From the NCBI GenBank assembly GCA_013697245.1, contig JACCXH010000007.1:123255-187254 (forward strand): a stretch of 64,000 nucleotides of DNA, written 5' to 3'. This document shows, piece after piece, positions 20,827-31,479 of the stretch. The translations under genes and the position numbers were made by a program. The DNA is from Bacteroidota bacterium. Its GTDB lineage: Bacteria; Bacteroidota; Bacteroidia; B-17B0; Aurantibacillaceae. A model generated the notes under the pieces. The model saw nothing but the letters and a program-made list of their open reading frames with translations. It made no database searches and had not been told where the DNA came from. The number at the start of each line of letters is the position of its first letter. Positions within the stretch are counted from its first letter, which is position 1.

Positions 20827-23508
20827 CTATTTAATTTCATTATACTTTTTTTGAATGATCTCTTTTGTTTCGGTAGTTGTTTTTAGTTCTTTTTCGATGG
20901 CGGTAACATCTTTATTTTCTTTTTTAGCGGCGTCTAGTTGTGTTTTTTGTGTTTTTTCTTTTGCTTCCCAAACACTTAAAATATCTCTTATACCTTTTGA
21001 CGCGCTGAACTTGGTGAACCGACTAGCCCCTTTGCCAATTGTATTAAGGTCTTCCGCTGCATTAATTGCAGAAGATGAGGTGGAACAGCGCTTGGCCGTT
21101 TTAGCATACAAACTAATAAAACCCATTACTTCAAATCCGTTAAACTGTCTTAAGTTTTTACGGAAAAAAAGTAATTGATCATCGCTGCCATTAGCGGCAT
21201 ATAATTCTGCAATAGGGTACAGAACATCTTTACCACCTTCGTCCTCAAATAATTTTGCTTTTTCCATCGCTAATTTCGGGTTGTTTTTTGATAGTGCTTC
21301 TATTGCTTCGCCGCAAATAGCATACGACAATTCGTTTAGCGCTTTTGAATTTAGAGCTGCAATATCGGCGTCTGCTGCAAACTTTTTGTTTAATAACCGT
21401 AATGCGTTTGCCCTTGTTCTGGTTTTTTTATCATTAGCATAAACAGATAAAAGGGTTGTTTTAACTTCAGCTAATTTATCAGCCGGTGCATCTATCAGTT
21501 TATTGCTTGCGTAATTTCTTAAAACATGAAACTTATCGTTTTCGGCAGCCCATTTAAACATGTCATAAACATCTGCCTCCGCTAATCTTTCATCCAATTG
21601 CTTTAAAGCTTCATATCTATCAACATACAATGGCGCATTTTTATATTGAAAAATGTATTCTTCTTTGGTTTTAATATATTCAAGGTCGCATAGTAATTGT
21701 CTTTCAGCGTCAAAGTTTACTAACTGTGGCGTGCCGCTTACTTTAATATTAAAGGTTTGTTTTGCGTCCGTCACAATAATTTTTGTACGCTCTGCTTTTC
21801 CATTAACATAAGTATCGATTTCAATAGGCAACTTATACAATGGATACTTTTTAAAATTTTGTGTTTGCTCTACGGTTAATTCTAAATTATTTGTAATAGC
21901 ATCATATTTTTTTGTAAAAATTAATTTCGGACGCCCCCTGTTTAAAAACCATTGGTTAAAAAACCAGTTCATGTCTTGCCCGGTTACCTCTTCAAAAGAT
22001 AAACGCAGGTTGTGAATTTCGCCGGTCTTAAATTTATTTGTTTCTAAATAATTCTTTAAAGAAGCAAAAAATGCATCATCCCCCACTACCTTGCGTAACA
22101 TGTGCAATACCTGGCCACCTTTGTTATAGCTAAAGCCATCAAACATATCTTCGCGCTCATTATAATTAAAACGAATAAGGTTTACTTCTTTATCAGAACC
22201 CATATAACCTTCTCGGCTATTGTAGTGATGATAATCTGCGGCATCTCGTCCAAACTTATGTTCTTCCCATAAATACTCTCCGTAAGTTGCAAAACTTTCG
22301 TTTAAAGGTAAATTGCTCCAGCTTTCGCAGGTCACAAGATCGCCAAACCATTGATGAAATAATTCGTGCGCAATAATATCTTCTCCTTTTTTACCGTCCA
22401 CCATTTCGCGGGTTGTTTGGTAAACCGCAAAATCGCCGTGTAAGGTTGCGCTTGTATTTTCCATTGCACCGCTTACATAATCGCGTACTGCAATTTGCGC
22501 GTATTTTGGCCATGCATAGGGTACGCCTAACCTGGTAGAATAAAACTCTATCATTTCTTTGGTGTCGCCAAAAATACCTTTTGCATGCGCTTCGTATTCT
22601 TTTTCTACATAATAACTTACTTCCTTACCATTCCAGGGTTCATCGGTTACTTTTTTAAATTCTCCAACTGCCATCATCGCTAAATATGGCGCGTGTGGCT
22701 CATCTAATTTCCAATGATCGGTGCGCGTGCCATCTGCGTTCTTTTTTGAGTCAACCAACAAGCCGTTAGATAGCGTGGTAAATTTTTCATGAACGGTCAT
22801 ATATATCTCCTGGGTCATTTTTTCATTCGGGCTATCAATCGTTGGAAACCAAGCGGAGTTAGATTGTGTTTCGCCCTGCGTCCATATCTGCGGCATTTTG
22901 AAGGCATTCTCGCCGGTTGGATTAATAAAGTATAAACCTTTATCACTGCTAATGGCAGAGCTTCCACCAACCTTTAATTCGTTTGGTTTTGCAACGTATT
23001 CAATAGTTACATAATAATTTTCTTTGTTTGTGAAAACTCTTCCTAAATTAATTTTTAAAGAATCGTTCTCGTATTTGTAGCCGGAGGCTTTTAGAGGCGT
23101 TAATGTTTCAACGGCGGTCTCGGTTGTTTTGTTGCTTTCTTTTTTCTTTACCGTATTAAACGCCACTTCCGATACCACAATACTTTTAATATCCATGCCT
23201 CGTGCATTTAAATAAAGCATGTTGGTTGGATAAAAATGAGGTTTTAACCGGATCTCTGCTTTCCCATTCATTCGTGATTGATCCCAATTAAAATTCACTT
23301 CTAATTTAGTGTGGATGATATCATTGATGCGCGGATTGGATGCCTGGTAAACTTCTTTTTTTGGTGTTTCATTTGCAACAACACTCACGGTGTCTAATTG
23401 AAAAGCCGGCTCATTATCAACAACTACTGTAGTTGCCTTTTTTGTATGATGACATGCTGAAATAAAAAAAGAAACAGCAAGTGTACCCGTTAAAATTTTT
23501 TTGATCAT
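20827..23508 (-). CDS. M1 family metallopeptidase (lipoprotein)
   Basis: GAMENTSATLHGD, HELFHQWFGDLVTCESWSNLPLNESFATY; lipobox FFISACHH. Confidence 0.95.
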   Translation of the reverse strand: MIKKILTGTLAVSFFISACHHTKKATTVVVDNEPAFQLDTVSVVANETPKKEVYQASNPRINDIIHTKLEVNFNWDQSRMNGKAEIRLKPHFYPTNMLYLNARGMDIKSIVVSEVAFNTVKKKESNKTTETAVETLTPLKASGYKYENDSLKINLGRVFTNKENYYVTIEYVAKPNELKVGGSSAISSDKGLYFINPTGENAFKMPQIWTQGETQSNSAWFPTIDSPNEKMTQEIYMTVHEKFTTLSNGLLVDSKKNADGTRTDHWKLDEPHAPYLAMMAVGEFKKVTDEPWNGKEVSYYVEKEYEAHAKGIFGDTKEMIEFYSTRLGVPYAWPKYAQIAVRDYVSGAMENTSATLHGDFAVYQTTREMVDGKKGEDIIAHELFHQWFGDLVTCESWSNLPLNESFATYGEYLWEEHKFGRDAADYHHYNSREGYMGSDKEVNLIRFNYNEREDMFDGFSYNKGGQVLHMLRKVVGDDAFFASLKNYLETNKFKTGEIHNLRLSFEEVTGQDMNWFFNQWFLNRGRPKLIFTKKYDAITNNLELTVEQTQNFKKYPLYKLPIEIDTYVNGKAERTKIIVTDAKQTFNIKVSGTPQLVNFDAERQLLCDLEYIKTKEEYIFQYKNAPLYVDRYEALKQLDERLAEADVYDMFKWAAENDKFHVLRNYASNKLIDAPADKLAEVKTTLLSVYANDKKTRTRANALRLLNKKFAADADIAALNSKALNELSYAICGEAIEALSKNNPKLAMEKAKLFEDEGGKDVLYPIAELYAANGSDDQLLFFRKNLRQFNGFEVMGFISLYAKTAKRCSTSSSAINAAEDLNTIGKGASRFTKFSASKGIRDILSVWEAKEKTQKTQLDAAKKENKDVTAIEKELKTTTETKEIIQKKYNEIK

Positions 23509-23617
23509 TTTTGACTAATTAAGGTTGTAAAAATGTAATTAATTTATTGAATACCAAAATATTAAATCCATTTTGTTGCTAATGGAAAAATTTGAGGATA
23601 AACGCTGAAATTTATGG

Positions 23618-25654
23618 TTAAGAAAATAGCCTGTAAGCGCTAAAGGCCGATAAATAGGCAAGAGTTGACATAAATACGAACTGAACCAAAACCCATTTCC
23701 AGCTTTTGGTTTCGCGTTTTACAACGGCAATGGTACTCATACATTGCAAAGCAAAGGCATAAAACACCAATAACGACCAGCATACGGCAGGCGTATATTT
23801 TAAATGACCCAGATCATCTTTCTCTACCAATAATTTTTGTTTTATCCCAACTTCTTTTTCGGTAGCGTTAGCCTGGTATATGGTTGCCATGGTGCCAACA
23901 AAAACTTCGCGCGCAGCAAAAGATGTAATAAGCGCAATGCCAATTTTCCAATCGTAACCCAAAGGTTTTATAGTAGGTTCAATAAATTGTCCGAACTGTC
24001 CGATAAAAGAATTCTCTAATTTTTTGGTCTCTATTTTTTTTAACTCGATAGAATTTTCAGTTGTTGGGTCATTCTCTAAAGCAATTTGTGTTGTTTCTAA
24101 TGCTTTAAATTCGTTACTCATACCATGCGTGCTTAAAAACCAAAGTATTATCGAAATGGCAAGAATTATTTTACCTGCTTCTTTAATAAATACTTTTACT
24201 TTCGAAAACACCATTAGCCCTATATTTTTTGCCTGCGGCCAGCGATAGACCGGCAACTCCATCACGTAAAAAGAGTTTTCTTTTGTTTTTAATATTTTTT
24301 TTAAAACATACGCTGTTAAAAGTGTTACGGTAAAACCCATTAAATAAAGCAAGAACAATACGGCTCCTTTTGAATTGAAGATCCCTAAAAATTTACTGTC
24401 AGGAAACATCACAGATATTAATAAAGTGTAAACCGGTAAACGAGCCGAACAACTAATTAATGGTAAAATAAAAATAGTTATTAAGCGCTCTTTGGTATTG
24501 CTAATGGTTCGCGTGCCCATAATAGCAGGCACTGCGCAGGCAGTACCACTAATTAATGGAATAACTGATTTACCATTTAAACCAAAACGCCGCATAATTT
24601 TATCCATTATAAAACTGGCGCGAGCCATGTAACCGCTATCTTCTAAAAAACCAATGAACATAAATAAAAATGCAATTTGAGGAATGAACATCACAACACC
24701 ACTTATCCCGGCAATTAATCCATTAACAATAAGATCGTTGAGTTGCCCCGCTGGTAATTGGGTATGAACATAATCACCTAAATTTAAAAAGGCCGTCTCT
24801 ATCCAATTCATGGGTGTTTCGGAGATAAAGAAAATGAATTGGAACACTAAAAACAATACCATTAATAAAACTAAATAACCATAAATCTTGTGGGTAGTAA
24901 TGGCATCAATTTTTGAACTTATTTTTTTTGAAGATAACTGTTCGGGGCTTTGTATACTTTTTGCAACAATATAATTAATGGTATTGAACCGATAGATCTT
25001 ATCGGCATTTTCTAATTTTGTAGTACCGGTACTTTTTTTATCACTAAGTGTTGCGGTAATGTACTCCCTATAATTTTTATAATCTTTTATGTACGCAGCA
25101 TTCAAGTCATAAAAAAAACTTTCGCTTGTTTTTGCATTTACGATGGCTTCTTTTAAAACTGAAAAACCTTTTTGCCTTCTTGAGTCTAATGGAATTACTT
25201 CTGCTCCAAGCGTCTCCTGCAATTCGGTAATGTTTATTTTTATCTCCTGGTTGTTGGCCTCATCTATCATGTTTAAAGCAATAACCGTTTTAAACTTAAG
25301 ATCGATGAGCTGTGTGGCCAATAATAAATTGCGTTTAATGTTGGAAGCGTCAATTACAATAACTATAACATCAACGTTCTCTTTTTCATCCAACAAAGTT
25401 TTGCAAGCAATTTCTTCATCATTCGATTTTGGAAAAAGGCTATAAACCCCGGGCAGATCAAGAATAGAAAGTGTGATCTTGTTTTCGTTATGTAAAAATG
25501 TGGATTTGCCTTCCTGCCTATCAACCGTTACGCCGGCATAATTACCGGTTTTTTGCGAAAGACCCGTTAAACCATTAAAAACACTGGTTTTACCGGAATT
25601 TGGGTTTCCCAGCAAAGCAACTTTTAAATAATTATTTTGCTTATTGTCCGACAA
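23618..25654 (-). CDS. feoB: ferrous iron transport protein B
   Basis: GNPNSGKTSVFNGLTG, DLPGVYSL, FIGFLEDSGYMARASFIMDKIMRRFGLNGKSVIPLISGTACAVPAIMGTRTI. Confidence 0.96.
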   Translation of the reverse strand: MSDNKQNNYLKVALLGNPNSGKTSVFNGLTGLSQKTGNYAGVTVDRQEGKSTFLHNENKITLSILDLPGVYSLFPKSNDEEIACKTLLDEKENVDVIVIVIDASNIKRNLLLATQLIDLKFKTVIALNMIDEANNQEIKINITELQETLGAEVIPLDSRRQKGFSVLKEAIVNAKTSESFFYDLNAAYIKDYKNYREYITATLSDKKSTGTTKLENADKIYRFNTINYIVAKSIQSPEQLSSKKISSKIDAITTHKIYGYLVLLMVLFLVFQFIFFISETPMNWIETAFLNLGDYVHTQLPAGQLNDLIVNGLIAGISGVVMFIPQIAFLFMFIGFLEDSGYMARASFIMDKIMRRFGLNGKSVIPLISGTACAVPAIMGTRTISNTKERLITIFILPLISCSARLPVYTLLISVMFPDSKFLGIFNSKGAVLFLLYLMGFTVTLLTAYVLKKILKTKENSFYVMELPVYRWPQAKNIGLMVFSKVKVFIKEAGKIILAISIILWFLSTHGMSNEFKALETTQIALENDPTTENSIELKKIETKKLENSFIGQFGQFIEPTIKPLGYDWKIGIALITSFAAREVFVGTMATIYQANATEKEVGIKQKLLVEKDDLGHLKYTPAVCWSLLVFYAFALQCMSTIAVVKRETKSWKWVLVQFVFMSTLAYLSAFSAYRLFS

Positions 25655-25658
25655 AAAT

Positions 25659-25886
25659 TTATGCCACCAATTCTATAATGATCGAAGCGGCTTCATCTTT
25701 TCTAAGGCTTAGCTCATAACCGGCAATGTTAATAGCCATAGGGCAACCAAGGGGGGCTGTTTTTGATAAACTAACCGTTTCGCCCGGCAAACAACCCATC
25801 TCAATTAATTTTGAACTAAGCGCTTCGTTTACAAACGACTTAATTACAGCGGTTTGACCTAATTTAAGATGATCTAAAGATTTCAT
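25659..25886 (-). CDS. feoA: FeoA family protein
   Basis: 75 aa, LIEMGCLPGETVSLSKTAPLGCPMAINIAGYELSLRKDEA; directly upstream of feoB. Confidence 0.92.
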   Translation of the reverse strand: MKSLDHLKLGQTAVIKSFVNEALSSKLIEMGCLPGETVSLSKTAPLGCPMAINIAGYELSLRKDEAASIIIELVA

Positions 25887-26004
25887 AAATGAAGCATAAA
25901 ATTACCGTTTTTTGCGCGCACCGCCTATACCCTAAAAATGGTAGATAAAGCCAATTTATGCTTTTTTAATGCTTATTTTGCGAGTAAATTTGTGTTTAAG
26001 CCCT

Positions 26005-26799
26005 ATGCTAAAAAGCACCAAATATAAAAATGAAAAAGTAACTTTTTTTGACAAAGGAAAAGGTAAAGTAATTGTTTTGTTACATGGTTTTTTAGGCTCG
26101 CATAAGATCTGGGAGCAAACCATTCATGATCTTTCAAGGTCTTACCGCGTAATTGCGATCGACCTGCCGGGCCACGGAGGCACAGATTGCGTAGGTTACG
26201 CCCATAGTATGGACCTTATGGCAAAGTGTGTGAAATCGGTTCTGGATTCTTTACGCTTAAAAAAATATGTTATTATTGGTCACAGCATGGGCGGCTATGT
26301 GGCTCTTGCTTTTGCAGATCTGTATCCCGATTATTTAAACGGTTTATGTTTGTATCACAGCACAGCGTATGCCGACAGTAAAGAAAAGAAAAAAGACAGG
26401 TTGCGCGCGGTTGCCGCTGTTAAAGCTAACCGGGCAATTTATACTAAAACAACCATCAAAAATTTATTTGCTACTAAAAATTTAAACTATTTAAAAGACG
26501 AGATTGCCTTTGCAACTGCTATTGCAAAAGATACCGGTAAAAAAGGCATGATAGCTGCATTGCTTGGTATGAAAGACAGGCCAAGGCGCGACATTATTTT
26601 AAGTCTGGTAAAATATCCCATTATGATGGTGATAGGTGAGCAGGATAATATTTTACCTTATGAACAATTGCTGGAACAATCTGAACTTATAAAAAATAAA
26701 AGTGTTTTGTATTTAGAACACGATGGACACATGGGATTTTTAGAATCGCCCAGAGAAAGCAATAAAGCTTTACGAAAATTTTTAGCGAAGTGTTTTTAA
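26005..26799 (+). CDS. alpha/beta hydrolase
   Basis: VLLHGFLGSHKIWEQ, GHSMGGYVALAFAD, HDGHMGF; start chosen at MLKSTKYKN. Confidence 0.88.
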   Translation: MLKSTKYKNEKVTFFDKGKGKVIVLLHGFLGSHKIWEQTIHDLSRSYRVIAIDLPGHGGTDCVGYAHSMDLMAKCVKSVLDSLRLKKYVIIGHSMGGYVALAFADLYPDYLNGLCLYHSTAYADSKEKKKDRLRAVAAVKANRAIYTKTTIKNLFATKNLNYLKDEIAFATAIAKDTGKKGMIAALLGMKDRPRRDIILSLVKYPIMMVIGEQDNILPYEQLLEQSELIKNKSVLYLEHDGHMGFLESPRESNKALRKFLAKCF

Positions 26800-26800
26800 T

Positions 26801-27973
26801 TTAATACTCTTTATTCTGTATGAATTTGCCCTCGCGTGAATATACTTTTACCTTGCCCTTTGGTTTACCATCCACAAAAGTTCCTTCGTTATATTTATTG
26901 CCATTATCAAAGTAACTGGTGTATTTGCCTTGCTTAACACCGTTGGCATACATTTGTTCTTTTCTTTTTTTACCGTTTGGATAATACTCTACATACAATC
27001 CATCATATTCTCCTTTGGCATATTTTGTCTCTAATGATAAAATGCCGTTTTCGTACCAGCGTTTTTCAGATAATAATGTATCCTGATCATAAAATTCAAT
27101 AGCCTTTTTAGCGCCATTATCATAATAATATTCATAACTGCCTTGTTTTTTTTGATCAAGATAATTACCGCGTGATAGTAAGAGTTTTTTTGAACCGTAA
27201 AAGCTCTTTACACTTTTTATCTGGCCATTAACCAACCAGCTCTCTTCGGTTATATTTCCATCTTCATCAAATGATTTAGATCCATTTAATTTATTATTTT
27301 CCCAAACCTCAAGTTTTTCGGGTTTGCCATTTATGTAAAAATTACTGTAAGTTATTTTTCCTTTTCCCTCACGCCTTTGCGATTGAACAGCTCCGGATTT
27401 ATATTTAACGGTATAATTGCCAACAAGACTATCATTTACAAAATAAAAATCCTCATGCTCAGCGCCATTCGCGTACCAGGTTAAGAACTTACCATTACGG
27501 TGACCATTTTTAAGTTCGCCTGAAATATATAATTTATAGGTAACAGGATGATAGACCTTTAAATTACCGTTACCATTCGTTAATTTGCTGTCATTCCGCG
27601 CTGTTCCGTCCGGCAAGTAGGATTCAACCAGGCCGGTTAACACACCGTCATGATAAGCAAAAGAATGGCTTGGTTTACCGTTATTATAATAAAATTTTGA
27701 GATGCTGTCGCGCACATCATTTTTATACCAGGAGTCCGAATATTTTTTTCCATTCAGAAAAAAAGTCCGCACTAAAAAAAGACTATCGTTGCCTAATTTT
27801 TTTCTTTCTAAAAACTCGAAACGCTCTTTTGAGATAGGAAATTCATCATGCTGTTCTTTTAATGAATCTCTTTTGTTCCCTTCTTTTATTGTTTCTTCAA
27901 CAAATCTTTGCGTAATGTCTGTACAAGCGCTAAGAAGAAAAGAGATCGCAATTATTGTACGACAGGCAAACAT
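26801..27973 (-). CDS. MORN_2/YwqK-type repeat lipoprotein
   Basis: Repeated YxNGKxxxExxYxNGxxxGxxxxYxxNG units; LLSACTD lipobox. Confidence 0.8.
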   Translation of the reverse strand: MFACRTIIAISFLLSACTDITQRFVEETIKEGNKRDSLKEQHDEFPISKERFEFLERKKLGNDSLFLVRTFFLNGKKYSDSWYKNDVRDSISKFYYNNGKPSHSFAYHDGVLTGLVESYLPDGTARNDSKLTNGNGNLKVYHPVTYKLYISGELKNGHRNGKFLTWYANGAEHEDFYFVNDSLVGNYTVKYKSGAVQSQRREGKGKITYSNFYINGKPEKLEVWENNKLNGSKSFDEDGNITEESWLVNGQIKSVKSFYGSKKLLLSRGNYLDQKKQGSYEYYYDNGAKKAIEFYDQDTLLSEKRWYENGILSLETKYAKGEYDGLYVEYYPNGKKRKEQMYANGVKQGKYTSYFDNGNKYNEGTFVDGKPKGKVKVYSREGKFIQNKEY

Positions 27974-28716
27974 TACAAACGTTGCTTAACAGCTTCAAAC
28001 AATACAATACCCGAAGCTACAGAAACATTTAACGAAGCAATTTTACCAACCATTGGTATTTTTACCTGCACATCGCTGCGCTTTAAATATTCATTACTAA
28101 TGCCGTTTTCTTCGCTGCCCATAATAATGGCAGTTGGTTTTGTAAAATCAGCATCATAAATTAAATTCTCTGTTTTTTCGTGGCAGGAAACTATTTGCAA
28201 GCCACTTTCTTTTAAATATTCGATGGTGGTCTTTAAATTATCTTCGCGGCAAACCTTTAGTCTGTGCAAAGCACCGGCACTGGTCTTTATGGCATCGCCA
28301 TTAATTTGCGCGGCGCCGCGGCTTGGTATGATCATAAAATCAACACCCGCACATTCTGCTCCACGCGCAATAGCGCCAAAGTTGCGTACATCTGTTACAC
28401 GATCTAAAATTAAAACCAACGGAATTTTTCCTTTTTCAAACACCTCAGCCAACATTTCTTCGGCATTGTAATAATTAATTTCGGTTAAATAAGCTACAAC
28501 GCCCTGGTGGTTCTTTTCGGTAATACGCTTTAGTTTTTCCGGTGGCACTATCTGAATAGGCACTGCCTGGCCCTTTAACGCATTGCGCAATTGATGATAC
28601 AACTCATTTGATAAGCCTTTTTGTAAAAATATTTTTTCAATGTCTTTACCGGCCTCCAGCGCCTCAATAACTGCGCGGGTACCAAAAATTAAATTGTCTT
28701 CTTCCATGGGTGGCAA
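27973..28716 (-). CDS. rlmB: 23S rRNA (guanosine-2'-O)-methyltransferase, SpoU family
   Basis: LIFGTRAVIEALEAG, LDRVTDVRNFGAIARGAECAG, MGSEENGISNEYL, SLNVSVASGIVLFEA. Confidence 0.92.
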   Translation of the reverse strand: MPPMEEDNLIFGTRAVIEALEAGKDIEKIFLQKGLSNELYHQLRNALKGQAVPIQIVPPEKLKRITEKNHQGVVAYLTEINYYNAEEMLAEVFEKGKIPLVLILDRVTDVRNFGAIARGAECAGVDFMIIPSRGAAQINGDAIKTSAGALHRLKVCREDNLKTTIEYLKESGLQIVSCHEKTENLIYDADFTKPTAIIMGSEENGISNEYLKRSDVQVKIPMVGKIASLNVSVASGIVLFEAVKQRL

Positions 28717-28823
28717 AGTACTTAAAATTTAATGCATTTAGCAAGTTAAAACAGCATTAAACCTTTACGCATTAGTTTTTGGTAAGTCGCCCTATACTCG
28801 TATCTTTGTGTTAAATTTAAAGG

Positions 28824-29060
28824 ATGGACGCATTATTGCATAAAAAAGTGGAAGACGCATTAGATTCTATTCGCCCCTATTTAGAGGCAGATGGTGGAAA
28901 TGTAGAGGTTATTGATATTACAGAAGGCAACATTCTTAAATTAGAATTAAAAGGCGCTTGCAAAACGTGTAATATGAGTCAAATGACCATGAAAGCAGGT
29001 ATTGAAGAAACCATTAAACGCGCTGTTCCCGAAATAAAAGAAATTATCTCTGTTAATTAA
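28824..29060 (+). CDS. NifU C-terminal domain Fe-S scaffold protein
   Basis: IRPYLEADGGNVEVIDI...LKGACKTCNMSQMTMKAGIE. Confidence 0.93.
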   Translation: MDALLHKKVEDALDSIRPYLEADGGNVEVIDITEGNILKLELKGACKTCNMSQMTMKAGIEETIKRAVPEIKEIISVN

Positions 29061-29063
29061 TAT

Positions 29064-30017
29064 ATGAAATTAATACAAAAGCTTTCTCAAAGTAAGAAGC
29101 CACTATTTTCTATCGAGATCCTACCACCTTTAAAAGGAAAAAGCATTCAAAGCATTTATGATGGCATTGATCCTTTAATGGAGTTTAAACCGGCATTTGT
29201 TGATGTTACTTATCACCGCGAGGAATATATCTATAAAAAACGCGATGGTGGTTATCTGGAAAAAGTAAGCATTCGTAAACGCCCCGGAACCGTTGGTATT
29301 TGTGCGGCTATTATGAACAAGTATAATGTGGAAGCTGTACCGCACATTATTTGCGGCGGTTTTACCAAAGAAGAAACAGAGAACGCTTTAATTGATCTTC
29401 AATTTTTAGGTATTGATAATGTATTAGCATTGCGTGGCGATAGCATTAAAACAGAGCCTGCTTTTGTGCCTGAGCCTGGCGGACATCCATACGCCATCGA
29501 TCTTGTAAAACAAATTACAGAAATGAACCGTGCGCAATACCTGGATGAGGAAATGAAAGATGCTGCGCCAACTAATTTTTGTATTGGCATTGCAGGTTAT
29601 CCTGAAAAACATTTTGAAGCGCCGAACATGATCAGTGACCTAAAATATTTAAAAGCAAAAGTAGATGCAGGTGCAGAGTACGTGGTGACACAAATGTTCT
29701 TCGATAACTCTAAATATTTTGCTTTTGTAAAATTGTGCCGCGAAAATGGAATTACAGTTCCAATTATTCCGGGTTTAAAAATACTAAGCACTAAAAAACA
29801 AATTACCACGCTTCCTAAAATTTTTCATATTGATATTCCTCAACCTTTTTACGAAGAGCTTGAAAAATGTAAAGACGACAAAGAAGTGAAAGAAGCAGGC
29901 ATTAAATGGTGCATCCAACAAAGCAAAGAGTTGGTAAAAGCCAATGTGCCTTGTTTACATTTTTATACCATGGGAACTTCTGAAGCTACCAAGCGCGTAG
30001 CAAAAGAAGTGTTCTAA
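29064..30017 (+). CDS. metF: methylenetetrahydrofolate reductase
   Basis: FSIEILPP, PHIICGGFTKEETENALIDLQFLGIDNVLALRGD, VVTQMFFDNSKY. Confidence 0.94.
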   Translation: MKLIQKLSQSKKPLFSIEILPPLKGKSIQSIYDGIDPLMEFKPAFVDVTYHREEYIYKKRDGGYLEKVSIRKRPGTVGICAAIMNKYNVEAVPHIICGGFTKEETENALIDLQFLGIDNVLALRGDSIKTEPAFVPEPGGHPYAIDLVKQITEMNRAQYLDEEMKDAAPTNFCIGIAGYPEKHFEAPNMISDLKYLKAKVDAGAEYVVTQMFFDNSKYFAFVKLCRENGITVPIIPGLKILSTKKQITTLPKIFHIDIPQPFYEELEKCKDDKEVKEAGIKWCIQQSKELVKANVPCLHFYTMGTSEATKRVAKEVF

Positions 30018-30099
30018 ACCTTATCTCTCGCCGTATCCTCCGGAGAAGGCGCCAAATAATTGAAAAAGCTCCAAAGAAGGGGAAAACTAAAATCGGAAA

Positions 30100-30804
30100 A
30101 TGGATTACAATTTTTATACCGGCGAAGTTCTACTCATTGATAAACCTTATACCTGGAGCAGTTTTCAGGCAGTAAATAAATTAAAGCACGCTATAAAAAA
30201 TCATCCTTCGTTACTTGTTGACGGCGTAAAAGTAAAACCAAAAATTGGTCACGCCGGCACACTTGATCCTTTAGCAACCGGTTTACTTATTGTTTGCACC
30301 GGGAAAAAAACAAAAACCATTAACGACTTAATGGGAATGGAAAAAGAGTACACTGGTACTTTTTTATTAGGAGCAACAACACCTTGCTTTGATCTTGAAA
30401 AAGAAGTTGACAAAACTTTCCCGACCGAACATATTACGTTAGAAGCCATACAACAAGCTGCAAAAGATTTTACAGGCATACAACAACAGGTGCCGCCAAT
30501 TTTTAGTGCCGTGATGATAAGCGGAAAACGCGCTTATGAAATGGCAAGAGCCGGTGAGGAAGTTGAAATGAAATCGCGTGAAATTGAAATAAAAGAATTT
30601 GAAATAACAAACGTCAATATGCCAAGCGTTAGTTTTAGAATTGTTTGCAGTAAAGGAACGTATATTCGTAGCCTAGCACGTGATTTTGGTTTAGCCTTAA
30701 ATAGCGGTGCGCACCTTACAGCACTCTGTCGCACACGTATTGGCGATTTTAAATTGGGGGATGCAGTTACTCCGCAAGAGTTTGCGGAGAAATTAAATCC
30801 ATAG
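30100..30804 (+). CDS. truB: tRNA pseudouridine(55) synthase
   Basis: GEVLLIDKPYTWSSFQAVNKLK, KIGHAGTLDPLATGLLIVCTGKKTK, RIVCSKGTYIRSLARDFG. Confidence 0.96.
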   Translation: MDYNFYTGEVLLIDKPYTWSSFQAVNKLKHAIKNHPSLLVDGVKVKPKIGHAGTLDPLATGLLIVCTGKKTKTINDLMGMEKEYTGTFLLGATTPCFDLEKEVDKTFPTEHITLEAIQQAAKDFTGIQQQVPPIFSAVMISGKRAYEMARAGEEVEMKSREIEIKEFEITNVNMPSVSFRIVCSKGTYIRSLARDFGLALNSGAHLTALCRTRIGDFKLGDAVTPQEFAEKLNP

Positions 30805-30890
30805 TTATTTATTTTTTTGTTAATTTTCCGTAGAGAAAATATGCTGTATATGTTTTACTTAAATTATTTGATTGCAGCACAATTTCTTTT

Positions 30891-31392
30891 GTCACTTTTG
30901 GCGCGCAAAAGTAACCAAAACGCATTTGATCTTTTGAAAGGAGATTTTTCTATTCGCAACTTAGAGGCAGCGAATAGAAAACCGCTGCCTCGCCAAGCAC
31001 TTTTCTGGATGCTTAATCAACAAATTGCCTAGCTTGGCTCGCATCTATCTCTGCAAAAGATCAAGATGGAAAACTCAAACACCTAAACGCAAAGCTATAT
31101 CAGGATATTTGTCCGCGTAAGCAAACAAAGAATTGGCCTCAAAGAAATTCTGTAAAATTTGTGTTTTGATTTTTCAACCCCAGGCAAATTTTAATACATA
31201 AATAGGATTTTGGAATTAGGCGTTATTGCTGTATTAAATTATCTTGAGCCCACGCTGTTTGAGCCACCCGCAAAGGATTTCGAGATAGTGGCGAGTTTGT
31301 GGGCGACACAAGAAAAATCTGAAACTACAAATCAAGGAATTTCTTTGTGAGCCTTGATTTTTTGGTTACTTTTTGATCAAGCAAAAAGTGAC
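30891..31392. repeat. non-coding composite repeat bounded by inverted GTCACTTTT...AAAAGTAACC hairpins
   Basis: gtcacttttggcgcgcaaaagtaacc (30891-30916) and ggttactttttgatcaagcaaaaagtgac (31364-31392) are inverted relatives, each a hairpin; further nested inverted repeats lie between them and there is no convincing ORF. Confidence 0.6.
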
Positions 31393-31479
31393 GGCAAGAA
31401 TTAATTATAAAATTTATTTTTTGGTTGTTTCATGGTTGAGAAGAGGCGAACCATGCTTGGTGAAGAAGATCTTGGAGAT

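Noticed and set aside
20745-20840. N-terminal extension of the 20340-20840 ORF
   Set aside because: It would read through the perfect terminator hairpin at 20780-20810; a TTG at 20744 gives a lipoprotein signal.
25642-25665. TGTCCGACA near the feoA-feoB junction as another operator
   Set aside because: The spacing between half-sites differs and it overlaps the feoB coding start rather than a promoter.
26801-27973. Toxin-antitoxin role for the YwqK-type protein
   Set aside because: Only the repeat family name suggests it; there is no partner toxin gene beside it, and the neighbours are a hydrolase and rlmB.
30018-30099. CTCCGGAG-containing sequence before truB as a regulatory element
   Set aside because: Short imperfect palindrome with no supporting second copy; looks like degenerate intergenic sequence.
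30817-31032. 71-aa ORF in the truB-CBS gap
   Set aside because: It lies within the structured repeat and has no domain-like sequence; likely chance read-through of repeat DNA.
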